16,319 bases of DNA from DATEEG01 sp035525055 (GTDB taxonomy: Bacteria; Actinomycetota; Acidimicrobiia; Spongiisociales; ZC4RG35): NCBI GenBank assembly GCA_035525055.1, contig DATLEZ010000053.1, forward strand, positions 1 to 16,319, given 5' to 3'. This document shows positions 1 to 7,788 of this stretch, piece by piece. Below the pieces are notes generated by a model that had not been told where the DNA came from, searched no databases, and saw nothing but the letters and a program-made list of their open reading frames with translations. Each line of letters opens with the position of its first letter. The stretch's first letter is position 1. A program made the position numbers and the translations under genes.

Positions 1-1
1 C

Positions 2-148
2 TGTGAATCGTGCGCCCACTACTCGACCAACGCCTCGTTCAACCCGGTACTCCAAGCTCAACGCGACCACGCCGCCGACCGCGACCAGCACACCCGCGCC
101 GACCTGTTCCAAATGCTCCTCGACCGCAACCAAAAGGCCCAAACATGA
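2..148 (+). CDS. C-terminal tail of a probable site-specific recombinase/integrase (5' end outside window)
   Basis: The frame entering at base 2 is open to a TGA at 146-148 and encodes 48 residues. It starts with a Cys-x2-Cys pair (CESCAHYST) followed by a charged helical stretch (QAQRDHAADRDQHTRADLF). This pattern, a CxxC-His motif then a short Gln/Arg-rich helix up to the stop, resembles the zinc-binding tails of actinobacterial tyrosine-type integrases and transposition recombinases. That likeness is from memory of the family and no catalytic residue is inside the window. GC-rich third positions fit real coding. The two longer overlapping frames here are low-complexity Thr/Pro/Arg shadows. 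If correct, a mobile-element recombinase abuts this region on the left. It could also be the tail of another zinc-containing transposase. Confidence 0.5.
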   Translation, partial: CESCAHYSTNASFNPVLQAQRDHAADRDQHTRADLFQMLLDRNQKAQT

Positions 149-250
149 CCACCATTACCCCCATATGCAGAAATCCCTTGACACGATTACCCACATAAGT
201 GCCGATCCAGCGCACTCTGATCGAAAATCGCTAACGCACCAGACCAGTTG

Positions 251-1081
251 TTATGGACGCGCTGGCGGCGGCGGATTGATCCGATCGGCGTCGTAGGTGA
301 TCCCATGGTGGATCTGCGTTGGCATTGCTTCGAGGGCAGGGTCCTCGATGAGTTCTCGGATTAGAGCTTCGCCACCGCCTATGTAGGTCCAGGCGAAATC
401 AATCTCGGTAGCAACACACCAGGCTCGATCCTCGGGCCACATGAGATTCGCCGACTGCCAGTGCGGTTCTTCGCACATCGATTCGCCGATGCCTCCTATG
501 GGGCCTGACAGCAGGTAGTAGGCGCGGTTTGGGAGCTGCAAGGTCGGGGCCGGGGGTGGTTGCTGAGCCCTGCGCCGTTTCCGTCCGGGACGACCGGATG
601 TGAGTGGGGCGCTTCCGCCTGGGCGGATCTTCAGGTCCCCGAACCCGTCCCACGCACAGAACCACACCTGGTCCGATGTCGGGGTGTACTGGGCCAGCAG
701 GTCACGCAAACGGTCCGTGTACCGACGCGGCAGCGAACCGACGTCCGGTTCGAGATCCCACAATCCGGGCGAGTTCTCCCCGGAGTGCTCCCACACCCCA
801 GAGATGTGGGGCCATTGCATCTCGGGATGGACCGTTCGGCCGTTAGCGACAGCAATGTCAGACCAAGGGACTGGCACCTCTTCGCCATTCACGATCCGGA
901 TCGCAGGATGGAATAGCCGAACATACGCGTCAAAGCCGTCCGGGATGACCGACCCAACGTCCGTGGCGAAGTCATGAATAAGGTCGATGATCCAACCTGC
1001 CGGTGATAGGTCGTTCTGCAACTCGAGGGATCCGATGCGCACGACGACGAGGCTATCCACGCCCCTCGAACCACACCGCAC
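251..1081 (-). CDS. Uncharacterised actinobacterial protein (276 aa)
   Basis: A soluble protein without signal peptide or membrane segment. I recognise the pattern of an uncharacterised actinobacterial family: an N-terminal block LIHDFATDVGSVIPDGF, then a WSDIA-x-NGRTVHPEMQWPHI motif, a tryptophan-rich WFCAWDGFGDL block near residue 145, and a C-terminal block with RAYYLLSGP and WCVATEIDFAWTYIGG. No function is known to me. A basic Pro/Arg linker (about residues 165-180) separates the two halves. The GTG at 1081 has no convincing ribosome binding site. Conserved-looking sequence starts only near residue 20 (NDLSPAGWIIDLIHDF), so the true start may be an internal GTG or TTG. No neighbour is in an obvious operon with it. 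Confidence 0.75.
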   Translation of the reverse strand: MRCGSRGVDSLVVVRIGSLELQNDLSPAGWIIDLIHDFATDVGSVIPDGFDAYVRLFHPAIRIVNGEEVPVPWSDIAVANGRTVHPEMQWPHISGVWEHSGENSPGLWDLEPDVGSLPRRYTDRLRDLLAQYTPTSDQVWFCAWDGFGDLKIRPGGSAPLTSGRPGRKRRRAQQPPPAPTLQLPNRAYYLLSGPIGGIGESMCEEPHWQSANLMWPEDRAWCVATEIDFAWTYIGGGEALIRELIEDPALEAMPTQIHHGITYDADRINPPPPARP

Positions 1082-1143
1082 AGATCATTCACCGATCTAG
1101 TCCAAACTAAGCAGCTACCGACCCGCTCAGTAACCGGCACTAG

Positions 1144-1258
1144 GCGCTACCCGTCCCTTTGGCGAAAGCCCTCGGTCACCGGACTGACAGGGTGATTGAC
1201 ACTGAGATTGGAGGGGTGCGAAAAGTCAAAGGTCGCACTGGCGATGTGCATCCGATCG
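1144..1258 (+). repeat. Intergenic direct repeat, copy 1
   Basis: First of four same-orientation copies. It runs from gcgctacccgtcc through a stem-loop (CCCT at 1169-1172, GTCA at 1175-1178, a 6-nt loop, TGAC at 1185-1188, AGGG at 1189-1192) into the core gattggaggggtgcgaaaa (1206-1224) and on to about 1258. Over 1179-1243 it differs from copy 2 (9227-9291) at only 2 of 65 positions. Its right edge lies next to a minus-strand cyclase relic. The four copies carry different small indels, so a coding role is unlikely. Confidence 0.85.
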
Positions 1259-1283
1259 CACTCGTTGAGGTGGTTCGGTGATC

Positions 1284-1440
1284 GCTTGGAAAACTCGGCT
1301 GCCGTGCTGTTCGAATGCAGCTAGAAGGATCCGATCGTGCTCGGCTAGAACCGCCGATGTCTCGGTGGGATGATCCTCCCAAAGCCAGGTCGGCCTTCAA
1401 CGTCGGTGAGGAGGAAAGCATTCTCGGCCCACGTCGGTTC
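1284..1440 (-). pseudogene. Relic of a class III adenylyl cyclase domain (N-terminal part)
   Basis: Read on the minus strand, 1440 to 1393 gives a peptide ending AFLLTDVEG, and after a one-base shift, 1390 downward gives TWLWEDHPTETSAVLAEHDR continuing ILLAAFEQHGSRVFQ. Together these match the first about 50 residues of a class III cyclase homology domain (usual form TFLFTDVEGSTRLWE...LLAEHD...HGG.VFKT). They closely parallel the N-terminus of the cyclase gene at 9639. Only two bases (1391-1392) remain where the Ser codon of Gly-Ser-Thr should be, so a single-base deletion explains the frameshift. The homology stops near 1284, before the second metal Asp, and repeat copy 1 begins about 26 nt further on. 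No start codon is evident. Confidence 0.7.
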
Positions 1441-1578
1441 CCGCGACGGGGACCCTACCTAGGGTTGAGAGGGGTCCCTGCAGCACCCTCATCGTCGGTC
1501 CAGAAACGAGGGTGCCTCCCATCGGCGACCCGGCTGTTGCCCGGTGTGGTTTGGTATCGTGCCTGACGCTGGCGCGAC

Positions 1579-1583
1579 GAGGA
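1579..1583 (+). promoter_or_regulatory. Ribosome binding site supporting the TTG start at 1587
   Basis: GAGGA lies 3 nt before TTG 1587. The spacing is short but acceptable, and the zinc ribbon begins at the second codon, as usual for this family. The upstream GTG at 1512 would add 25 residues with no family-like sequence, and its only purine run (acgagg) touches the start codon. Confidence 0.4.
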
Positions 1584-1586
1584 ACA

Positions 1587-4500
1587 TTGCACTGTCCGAT
1601 ATGCGGTCACGAGAACCGTCCGGGGGCGAAGTTCTGCGCCCGATGCGGTAACCCGCTCGAAGTCATCTGCCCCGTGTGCTCGAGCACGTCTCCGGCTGAC
1701 GCCAGTTTTTGCTCAAATTGCGGTAGGAGCCTTGCGGAGGCCACCTCCGCCCTCGCCGGGCAGGATCCCACTCGTTACGTGCCGCCCGAGATGCTGACGA
1801 GGTTACGGGAGGCACGAGCTACCGACACGATGCGGGGCGAGCGTCGCACCGTCACGATGCTTTTCGCCGACATCAAGGGATCCACCGCCGCCGCCGAGCA
1901 ACTCGATCCTGAGGATTGGACCGAGATCATCAACGGGGCCTTCGAGCATCTGATCGCCCCGGTCTACAGATACGAGGGGACCTTGGCGAGACTGTTGGGT
2001 GATGCGATTTTGGCCTTCTTCGGGGCGCCGATCGCCCACGAGGACGACCCGGTCCGAGCGGTCAGGGCAGGCCTTGAGATCACCGAGGCCATGGAGTCCT
2101 ATAAGGCCGAGATCGTGGAGCGGTGGAAGATCGTGATCGATGTCAGGGTGGGGATCAACACCGGTCTGGTGGTGGTGGGCGAGGTCGGTTCGGACCTTCG
2201 GGTGGACTACACGGCGCTGGGAGACGCTGTCAATTTGGCGGCTCGGATGGAGCAGACGGCGGAGCCGGGAACAGTGCGTGTCACCGCCGACACGTGGAGC
2301 CTGGTGGCGGAACACTTCGACGGTGAGGAGATAGGTCTGGTCGAGGTAAAAGGAAAGAGCGAGCCGGTGACGGCGGTCCGAGTGGTTGACAAGCGAGCTG
2401 TCGCGGTCGAAGGTCCCGGAGAGCACGTACTTTTCGGTCGTTCTGAGGAGTCGGCCTTTCTCGTGGCCCTGCGCGAGCGGCTGCTGGGTGGGTCTGGTTG
2501 GATCGCTTCGGTCATCGGCGAGGCTGGGGTAGGAAAGAGCGGGTTGTTACGAGCCTTCCGCGGAAAGACCGCCGAGACACTCCCGACCGCGTTTGTATAT
2601 GGACAGTCGGGCCACCTCGGTTGGATGGGTGCTTTCACCAAGTCCTACGACGCCTCGATTCCCTACGCAACCATCCGCGATCTCCTCCGTCGGTGGTGGG
2701 AGCTCGATCGGGCGATCGATCCCTATGGCTCGGTTCGTGGGGCGGTGAACCAGGTGGCTCCAGGTGTCGAGCCTGTATACCTCGGTTATGTCGTCGGGGT
2801 TCCGTTGCCCGAATCGGAAGCGGAGTTCCTCGGCCGATTGGAGCCGCCCGTTATTAATGCTCGAACCCGGGAAGCGGTCACCTCATATCTGGAGGCCGAA
2901 GCGGGGCGTCGGCCTCTGATCGTCGTCCTCGAGGATCTGCATTGGGCAGATCCGATGTCTCTCACGCTTATCGAAGGCATGCTGGACCTCGCTGAACGAA
3001 CTGGTATCGGGATGCTGCTATCGATGCGTCCTTATCGGGACGAGCCCACATGGCATATCCACGAGGTGGGCCAGCGCGACCATGCCCACCGGTATCGCGC
3101 CATCGAACTCGGGGCCCTGTCGGATGACGTAGCCATGACTCTGCTCAATTCGCTCTTGTCGCCCGCAGACGTGTCCGACGCGACCCGTGTCCGCATCCTC
3201 AAGCGGTCGGATGGAAACCCGCTCTTCATCGAGCAAATGGCGGGAGCGATCAGGGATGCCGGCGGAGGGCTGGACGAAGGCCTGGTTCCCTCGGGTCTCT
3301 CGGCGGTGTTGACCTCTCGGCTCGACCGCCTGGATACGGGATCGAAGATGGTCGCTCAGGTGGCGTCGGTGATCGGCTCTGAGTTCGACCGGCGTACCCT
3401 CGCCTCCCTCACTGGAGATGAGGAAGTGGACCGGCGGGTGACGGATCTGCTCCGTCGCGAGATCCTCGTCGAGCGCCCAGGGGGGATGCTCAACTTCCAT
3501 CATGCCCTCATGCGTGAGGCGGCATACGCGACGATGCTTATACGCACCCGTCGGGAGTTGCATCGCCGGTTGGCCGAGCACCTGGTCGCCGATGACCCAC
3601 AGGCCGTCCAGGAGATCGCCTTGCATTACGTCGAGGCGGGGGATTTAGCGGCGGCGTTTCCGCATCTGATCGTGGCAGGGGAGAGCTCCGCTCGGTCGAT
3701 GGCGCTGTCGGACGCGATCCGTCAATTCTCCACCGCGCTCGACAACATCCCCGCTACCGCCGATCCTGACCTTGTTGTACGAGCCCATGACGGGCTCGGA
3801 TCGGCCTATAGCCTTGTTCCCGATCTCACCCGGACCGACGCCACTTACCAGCGGCTGGCCGACTACGCCGACAGCGCCGGCAGGCCTTCTGCCAAGGTGA
3901 CTGCTTTGAACCGCCTCGCCATGACCACGGCGATGATGGCGGGGGATCTAGACATGGCGAGTCGATATCTCGACGAAGCCATGGTGCTGGCTCGTGAGTC
4001 GGGGGATGAAAGAGGTTTGGCCGAGTACCACATGAACGCCTGCACCATCGCCGGTCTCAGCGGCGACCTGGATGCGGCCATCGGCCACGATGAGCAAACC
4101 ATTCAAAGAGGGGGTGACCTGGGCGCCGTCGAGATGCGGGCGGAAGGGATGGCCCGGCTGGCTACCAACGCTGTGTGGTTCATGGACTTCGATCGGGCCG
4201 ACTCCGCCGTCCGGGACGCCCTCGAAGCGGCGAGGGATCTCGGTGATGAGCTGGGCGTCGCAATCGTCAAGGTGATGGGCCTGTCCCGGCTCCGTCTGCG
4301 GGAGGGAGACTTTAGGGGGGCCCTCGAAGCGATCCGTGCAGATGAGCAGACGCTCGTCAGGTATGCCTCGTTCTACGCCCCCTTGGCCGGGATATTTGTG
4401 GCTTCACTCCAATTCGACCTCGGGGACGTGGAAGGCGCCGTAGTCCGGTTGGCGGAAATATCGGAAGGGGGTATGCCGTTGTATGTCGCTACTTCGTCGG

Positions 4501-5150
4501 CGACCCTCGCCCGAATGTATGCGTCGCTCGGTATTACCGAACCTCTGAAAGAGCTCTCCGACTCCGCAGTCAGAGCGGTCGAGGCACCCTTGGGAGTCTT
4601 TTTGGCTTCGTCGGTTTGGGCTGATCTCGGCTTCTCGGCCTTCATGACCGGGGACTTCAAGACCGCCGGGGAGCGCTTCGAACGTGGCTTGGCGACATCG
4701 TCCTCCTCCAGTTACTGGGAGAAACCGCGCCTACTCATAGGGCGGGCCCGAGTGCACACGGCGCATGGTGAGTATGAAGAGGCGCATCGTGCGCTCGACG
4801 AGGCTCAGACGTTCCTCTTGGAGAAGGAACTACGTACTTTCGACCACCTTCTCGGGCACGGCCGCGGTGAGGTGCTCCTGGCGGAAGAGAGAGCGACAGA
4901 GGCATCGAGGTTGCTGACGGAAGTGTTGGTGATCGACGAGGAGCGCGGGCTTCGGGTTCCCTTCGTCGAAGCGGCGGCGACGGCTTCTCGGGCGGCCAAT
5001 GCCAAAGGGGATTCCGAGCTGGCACATCGCCATCTCGCGGCGGCGAGGGCAAAGGTGACAGAGATGACTTCGACCGTCGTCGACCCCGTCCTCAAGGCTG
5101 CCATGGAGAGCTCTTGGATGACTCGACTAGATGAACCCGTAGTTAGCTGA
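1587..5150 (+). CDS. Zinc-ribbon / class III adenylate cyclase / AAA ATPase / TPR signalling protein
   Basis: About 1187 aa from the TTG at 1587. Residues 1-50 form two CxxC zinc ribbons (Cys 3, 6, 17, 20 and 28, 31, 42, 45). Residues about 88-265 are a class III cyclase domain: metal-binding Asp95 (FADIKGST) and Asp139 (LLGDAILAFFG), and the transition-state pair Asn216/Arg220 (GDAVNLAAR), so it looks catalytically competent. The usual purine-selecting Lys is Arg135, and Thr209 sits at the second selecting site. A P-loop ATPase follows, with Walker A GEAGVGKS (311-318) and Walker B LIVVLEDLHW (444-453). The remainder (about 640-1187) is TPR-like helical repeats. Such proteins are cytosolic signal transducers, with the repeat region thought to sense a partner and the ATPase to gate output. 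That role, and ATP over GTP as substrate, are inferred. It is the first of two large cyclase genes here. Confidence 0.93.
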   Translation: MHCPICGHENRPGAKFCARCGNPLEVICPVCSSTSPADASFCSNCGRSLAEATSALAGQDPTRYVPPEMLTRLREARATDTMRGERRTVTMLFADIKGSTAAAEQLDPEDWTEIINGAFEHLIAPVYRYEGTLARLLGDAILAFFGAPIAHEDDPVRAVRAGLEITEAMESYKAEIVERWKIVIDVRVGINTGLVVVGEVGSDLRVDYTALGDAVNLAARMEQTAEPGTVRVTADTWSLVAEHFDGEEIGLVEVKGKSEPVTAVRVVDKRAVAVEGPGEHVLFGRSEESAFLVALRERLLGGSGWIASVIGEAGVGKSGLLRAFRGKTAETLPTAFVYGQSGHLGWMGAFTKSYDASIPYATIRDLLRRWWELDRAIDPYGSVRGAVNQVAPGVEPVYLGYVVGVPLPESEAEFLGRLEPPVINARTREAVTSYLEAEAGRRPLIVVLEDLHWADPMSLTLIEGMLDLAERTGIGMLLSMRPYRDEPTWHIHEVGQRDHAHRYRAIELGALSDDVAMTLLNSLLSPADVSDATRVRILKRSDGNPLFIEQMAGAIRDAGGGLDEGLVPSGLSAVLTSRLDRLDTGSKMVAQVASVIGSEFDRRTLASLTGDEEVDRRVTDLLRREILVERPGGMLNFHHALMREAAYATMLIRTRRELHRRLAEHLVADDPQAVQEIALHYVEAGDLAAAFPHLIVAGESSARSMALSDAIRQFSTALDNIPATADPDLVVRAHDGLGSAYSLVPDLTRTDATYQRLADYADSAGRPSAKVTALNRLAMTTAMMAGDLDMASRYLDEAMVLARESGDERGLAEYHMNACTIAGLSGDLDAAIGHDEQTIQRGGDLGAVEMRAEGMARLATNAVWFMDFDRADSAVRDALEAARDLGDELGVAIVKVMGLSRLRLREGDFRGALEAIRADEQTLVRYASFYAPLAGIFVASLQFDLGDVEGAVVRLAEISEGGMPLYVATSSATLARMYASLGITEPLKELSDSAVRAVEAPLGVFLASSVWADLGFSAFMTGDFKTAGERFERGLATSSSSSYWEKPRLLIGRARVHTAHGEYEEAHRALDEAQTFLLEKELRTFDHLLGHGRGEVLLAEERATEASRLLTEVLVIDEERGLRVPFVEAAATASRAANAKGDSELAHRHLAAARAKVTEMTSTVVDPVLKAAMESSWMTRLDEPVVS

Positions 5151-5166
5151 GCAACCCTCGAGTAGG

Positions 5167-5192
5167 CAGGCCGAGGCGTCTAGACTGGCCTG
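5167..5192. terminator. Possible stem-loop downstream of the 1587-5150 gene
   Basis: Inverted repeat CAGGCC (5167-5172) / GGCCTG (5187-5192), enclosing the 8-nt palindrome GTCTAGAC (5178-5185), begins 16 nt after the stop codon. There is no following T-tract, so it is at best a weak or non-canonical terminator. Confidence 0.25.
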
Positions 5193-5323
5193 GCCAAGAA
5201 TCCGTGTAGGCGACACATCGTCAATCACCTCGAGATTGCCCCTACTGGTGTCAAGGGGATCGGCGATTCGGGTGTGCTAGACGTGCCGCAGTAACCTCAC
5301 TCCACCCCTGCGATACAGGAGTT

Positions 5324-5918
5324 ATGGCTTCCCCTTCGACAGTGTCGTCCAGAGATGGGACTGAGATCGGTTACTGGAGTAGCGGCGAGGGGCGGCCGCT
5401 GGTTCTGGTGCATGGAACCTCGAGCCTGCATACCACGTGGAATATGGTGACTCCGATACTGGCAGAAGCTAGGTCGGTCCACGCCATCGATCGTCGAGGG
5501 CGAGGGGCGAGCGGCGACGGCGACCGGTACACCGTCGAACGTGAATACGAAGACGTCGCTGCCGTAGTGGAAGCGGAGTTCGCTTCGGCTGGAGAGCCGG
5601 TAGTGCTGGTGGGTCACTCTGTGCGCTTTCGGAGCAGCCACTTTGACCGACACGCTGGACAAGCTCGTCCTGTACGAAGGTTGGCCCGTAATGGGATCCA
5701 GCGGTGCCGCGGCCGATGAGATCGGGGTGCTGCTCGACACCTACTTGTCCGGGGGTGACCTCGACCGGTTGCTTCAGACTTTCATTCGTGAAGTCGTCCA
5801 GCTCAACGACGAGCAGGTGTCGTATTTTCGTTCCTTGCCGGGCTGGTGGGAGTCCCGGTTGGGGGGTGGCTCATACGATCCCGCGTGCCTGGCTCGAGAA
5901 CAGAAAGCGGTGACCTCA
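5324..5918 (+). pseudogene. Alpha/beta hydrolase, frameshifted and C-terminally truncated
   Basis: ATG 5324 follows a good ribosome binding site (caggag). The first 99 residues are a typical alpha/beta hydrolase N-terminus: oxyanion-loop motif LVLVHGTSSLHTTW, IDRRGRGAS, and the approach to the nucleophile elbow, VVLVGHS. Directly after the Ser of GHS (5618-5620) the frame breaks. The other frame resumes at 5622 as CAFGAATLTDTLDKLVLYEG, plain hydrolase sequence, and continues through a cap-like region (DRLLQTFIREVV..., LPGWWESRLGG). The break removes the x-Gly-Gly part of the GxSxG elbow, consistent with loss of about 11 bp. The later catalytic Asp and His region is also missing, because at 5919 the frame passes into a transporter. 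Two separate lesions make activity very unlikely. The intact relatives are small-molecule hydrolases of unknown substrate. Confidence 0.75.
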
Positions 5919-6920
5919 ATGAGTGAAAGCGTGGCCGAGCAGGTGCCTGGTCTCACTCCTGTCACGATCACGGCGTTCGCAGGGCTGGTTTTGATGGTAG
6001 GGATCAATCTTGCCGCTGTGAAAGTCACCGTCGAGGAGCTCGCGCCAATGTGGAGCGCCGGGCTTCGATTCGCGGCCGCTGCGCTGATCCTCGGGGCCGT
6101 TGTGCTGGTTGGGAGGCATCCGCTGCCCCGCGGTCGGGCTCTCGTCGGGACTCTGCTGTTCGGCTTTCTCTCGTTCGCCGCGTTTTTCGCGTTTGTCTAC
6201 TTGGGGATCCAGCGCCTTCCCGTAGGTGTCGCTGCTCTCCTGTTCGCTTCAGTGCCGTTGATGACGTTCGCAGCCGCGGTGCTGCATCGATTGGAAGCGT
6301 TTCGGTGGCTCACCCTGGCCGGCGGCCTCCTCACGCTTGGCGGGATCGCCGTTATGACAGGCGGTACTGGCAACGGGTCGATCTCCGTCGTTGGGGTCGG
6401 AGCGATGCTCGCGGCGGCCGGTTGCGCGGCTGAAGCCGCGATCATCGCCAAACGATTCCCGCCGGTTCCGCCGCTAGTGATGAACGCCATAGGAATGTCG
6501 ATCGGCGCGCTGATCCTTTTGGCGCTGTCGTTCGCGTCCCGCGAGGCGCATTCGGCCCCTAGGGAGATCACCACCTTACTCAGCCTCGCCTACCTGATAT
6601 TGGTCGGCTCCATCGCGACGTTCATTACGTACCTGTTCGTGCTTCGGCGTTGGACGGCGTCGGGCACGTCGTACATGTTCGTGCTCGCCCCGGTGGTGGC
6701 AGTGGTGTTCGCGTCCCTATTCCAGGGCGAGCGAATCACCTTCCGGCTAGTTGCCGGTGGGACCTTGGTCATCGCCGGGGTATACGTGGGCGCTCTCCTT
6801 CACATCGGGAAGGCCAAGGTCTCCGAGCGTCGCACCGAATTAGCCCCCACTGCGGCCGCAGCCCAGGCGGCTCACTCAGAGCTGTCAAATTTCCCCGCCG
6901 ATTGCATTCGCTGCCCCTGA
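5919..6920 (+). CDS. EamA/DMT-family transporter
   Basis: 333 aa from ATG 5919. It has about ten hydrophobic segments arranged as two EamA repeats (residues about 12-150 and 155-310), with hallmarks such as the second-helix AGLRFAAAALIL and, near the end, FVLAPVVAVVFASLFQGERI, which matches the conserved proline/glutamate helix of drug/metabolite transporters. The family exports metabolites or amino acids across the cytoplasmic membrane; the substrate cannot be told here. The hydrophilic C-terminus (about 30 residues, Ala-rich) is unusual. The open frame continues upstream to about 5622 through hydrolase remnants, so a longer fused start (ATG 5643) is formally possible, but the extension is clearly hydrolase. 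The ribosome binding site of ATG 5919 is weak; an in-frame GTG lies 9 nt upstream at 5910. Confidence 0.85.
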   Translation: MSESVAEQVPGLTPVTITAFAGLVLMVGINLAAVKVTVEELAPMWSAGLRFAAAALILGAVVLVGRHPLPRGRALVGTLLFGFLSFAAFFAFVYLGIQRLPVGVAALLFASVPLMTFAAAVLHRLEAFRWLTLAGGLLTLGGIAVMTGGTGNGSISVVGVGAMLAAAGCAAEAAIIAKRFPPVPPLVMNAIGMSIGALILLALSFASREAHSAPREITTLLSLAYLILVGSIATFITYLFVLRRWTASGTSYMFVLAPVVAVVFASLFQGERITFRLVAGGTLVIAGVYVGALLHIGKAKVSERRTELAPTAAAAQAAHSELSNFPADCIRCP

Positions 6921-7019
6921 ACCGCCGAAGCCGAACCATGTCGTCGCGGTGGCTATTGCTCGAGGGCTTCGCCACCATCACACCCCGCTGAAATCCGATG
7001 TGGCGCATTGGGTTCCTGT

Positions 7020-7031
7020 CCGGCTAGCCGG
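7020..7031. terminator. 12-bp palindrome between convergent genes
   Basis: CCGGCTAGCCGG is a perfect palindrome between the converging ends of the EamA gene (6920) and the SRPBCC gene (7045). On the plus strand it is followed by a T-rich run (ttgctatttctcttt). The stem is only 4 bp with a 4-nt loop, so terminator function is a guess. Confidence 0.25.
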
Positions 7032-7044
7032 TTGCTATTTCTCT

Positions 7045-7635
7045 TTATGAAGGCTTGCCGGCGGCTTGCGATGTGATTTGTTCGATCGGAATCGGAATAG
7101 AGGACCCCGGCATGGGTTCATGAGCGGACAAGTCGTCTTGGATACGATCACGAAACTCTCTCATGTCCCGGTGGGTGCGGTCAGCTCTCATCTTGATCAT
7201 CGCCCGGGCCAGTGAGCGTTTCAAAAGGGTTCCGGTTGGCCTGGTGACAGCCTGGTTGAGCTTCGTTCCCGCCTCGTTCGGGGTAAGTCGGAAGTCGATC
7301 AGAATGTGGGTTGGTCGACCCGGGAACGGCATTTGCTGTCGTAGCAGAACACGTTCAAAGAGTTTCCACTCCAGGACCAGTTGGGGAATGGTCATCTTGC
7401 CGTGATAGCACCTATATGTTGCTGCCCGGGGTGGTCGATCCAGCCCCAGGTGGACGACCACCCGGTGGGGCGGGTCGAGGTCGACGAACTGGCCTCGGGC
7501 GGTCATGCCGTTGGCCATCTGCAGACGGGAGGGTCCCCCGGGACGGGGATCATGGCTCGCTCCCACTCGCTGCCATCTCGCCCATTGCTCGGAGTCGGCC
7601 AGGTACGCGTCGACCTCGGCGGGCGGTGCCGCCAC
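7045..7635 (-). CDS. SRPBCC-fold (START/AHSA1-like) protein, N-terminus uncertain
   Basis: About 196 aa. The opening AAPPAEVDAYLADSEQWARW is the classic SRPBCC start (first strand, then the alpha1-alpha2 region), followed by GQFVDLDPPHRVVVHLG and an antiparallel strand region with LVLEWKLFE and THILIDFRLTPNEAGTKL, then the long C-terminal helix (GTLLKRSLARAMIKMRADRTHRDMREF). The fold binds hydrophobic ligands or acts in stress-related co-chaperone and cyclase roles; no specific role can be assigned. The GTG at 7633-7635 lacks a ribosome binding site. The first beta strand appears to continue upstream in frame (STERFV before AAPP) as far as an in-frame stop at 7687-7689 without any ATG, GTG or TTG. 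The original 5' end may therefore be lost. Confidence 0.7.
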   Translation of the reverse strand: MAAPPAEVDAYLADSEQWARWQRVGASHDPRPGGPSRLQMANGMTARGQFVDLDPPHRVVVHLGLDRPPRAATYRCYHGKMTIPQLVLEWKLFERVLLRQQMPFPGRPTHILIDFRLTPNEAGTKLNQAVTRPTGTLLKRSLARAMIKMRADRTHRDMREFRDRIQDDLSAHEPMPGSSIPIPIEQITSQAAGKPS

Positions 7636-7788
7636 GAACCGCTCAGTGGAACTTCGCCGGCAAGTTTCTCGAACCGAGATGTGTCTTCAAACCGGCAATC
7701 ACTGGCTTTTGGGCCGAGCAGGATGTGCCGATCCCGGACGGTCTCAGATATGCGTCTTTCCGCAACAGATTGATCGATATGTGTGGTT

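Noticed and set aside
178..206. TTGACA at 178-183 as a -35 promoter element
   Set aside because: No acceptable -10 hexamer lies 16-18 nt downstream.
1803..2426. 207-aa minus-strand open frame (and the 202-aa frame at 3018-3626)
   Set aside because: Both are antisense to the large cyclase gene and show no family-like pattern.
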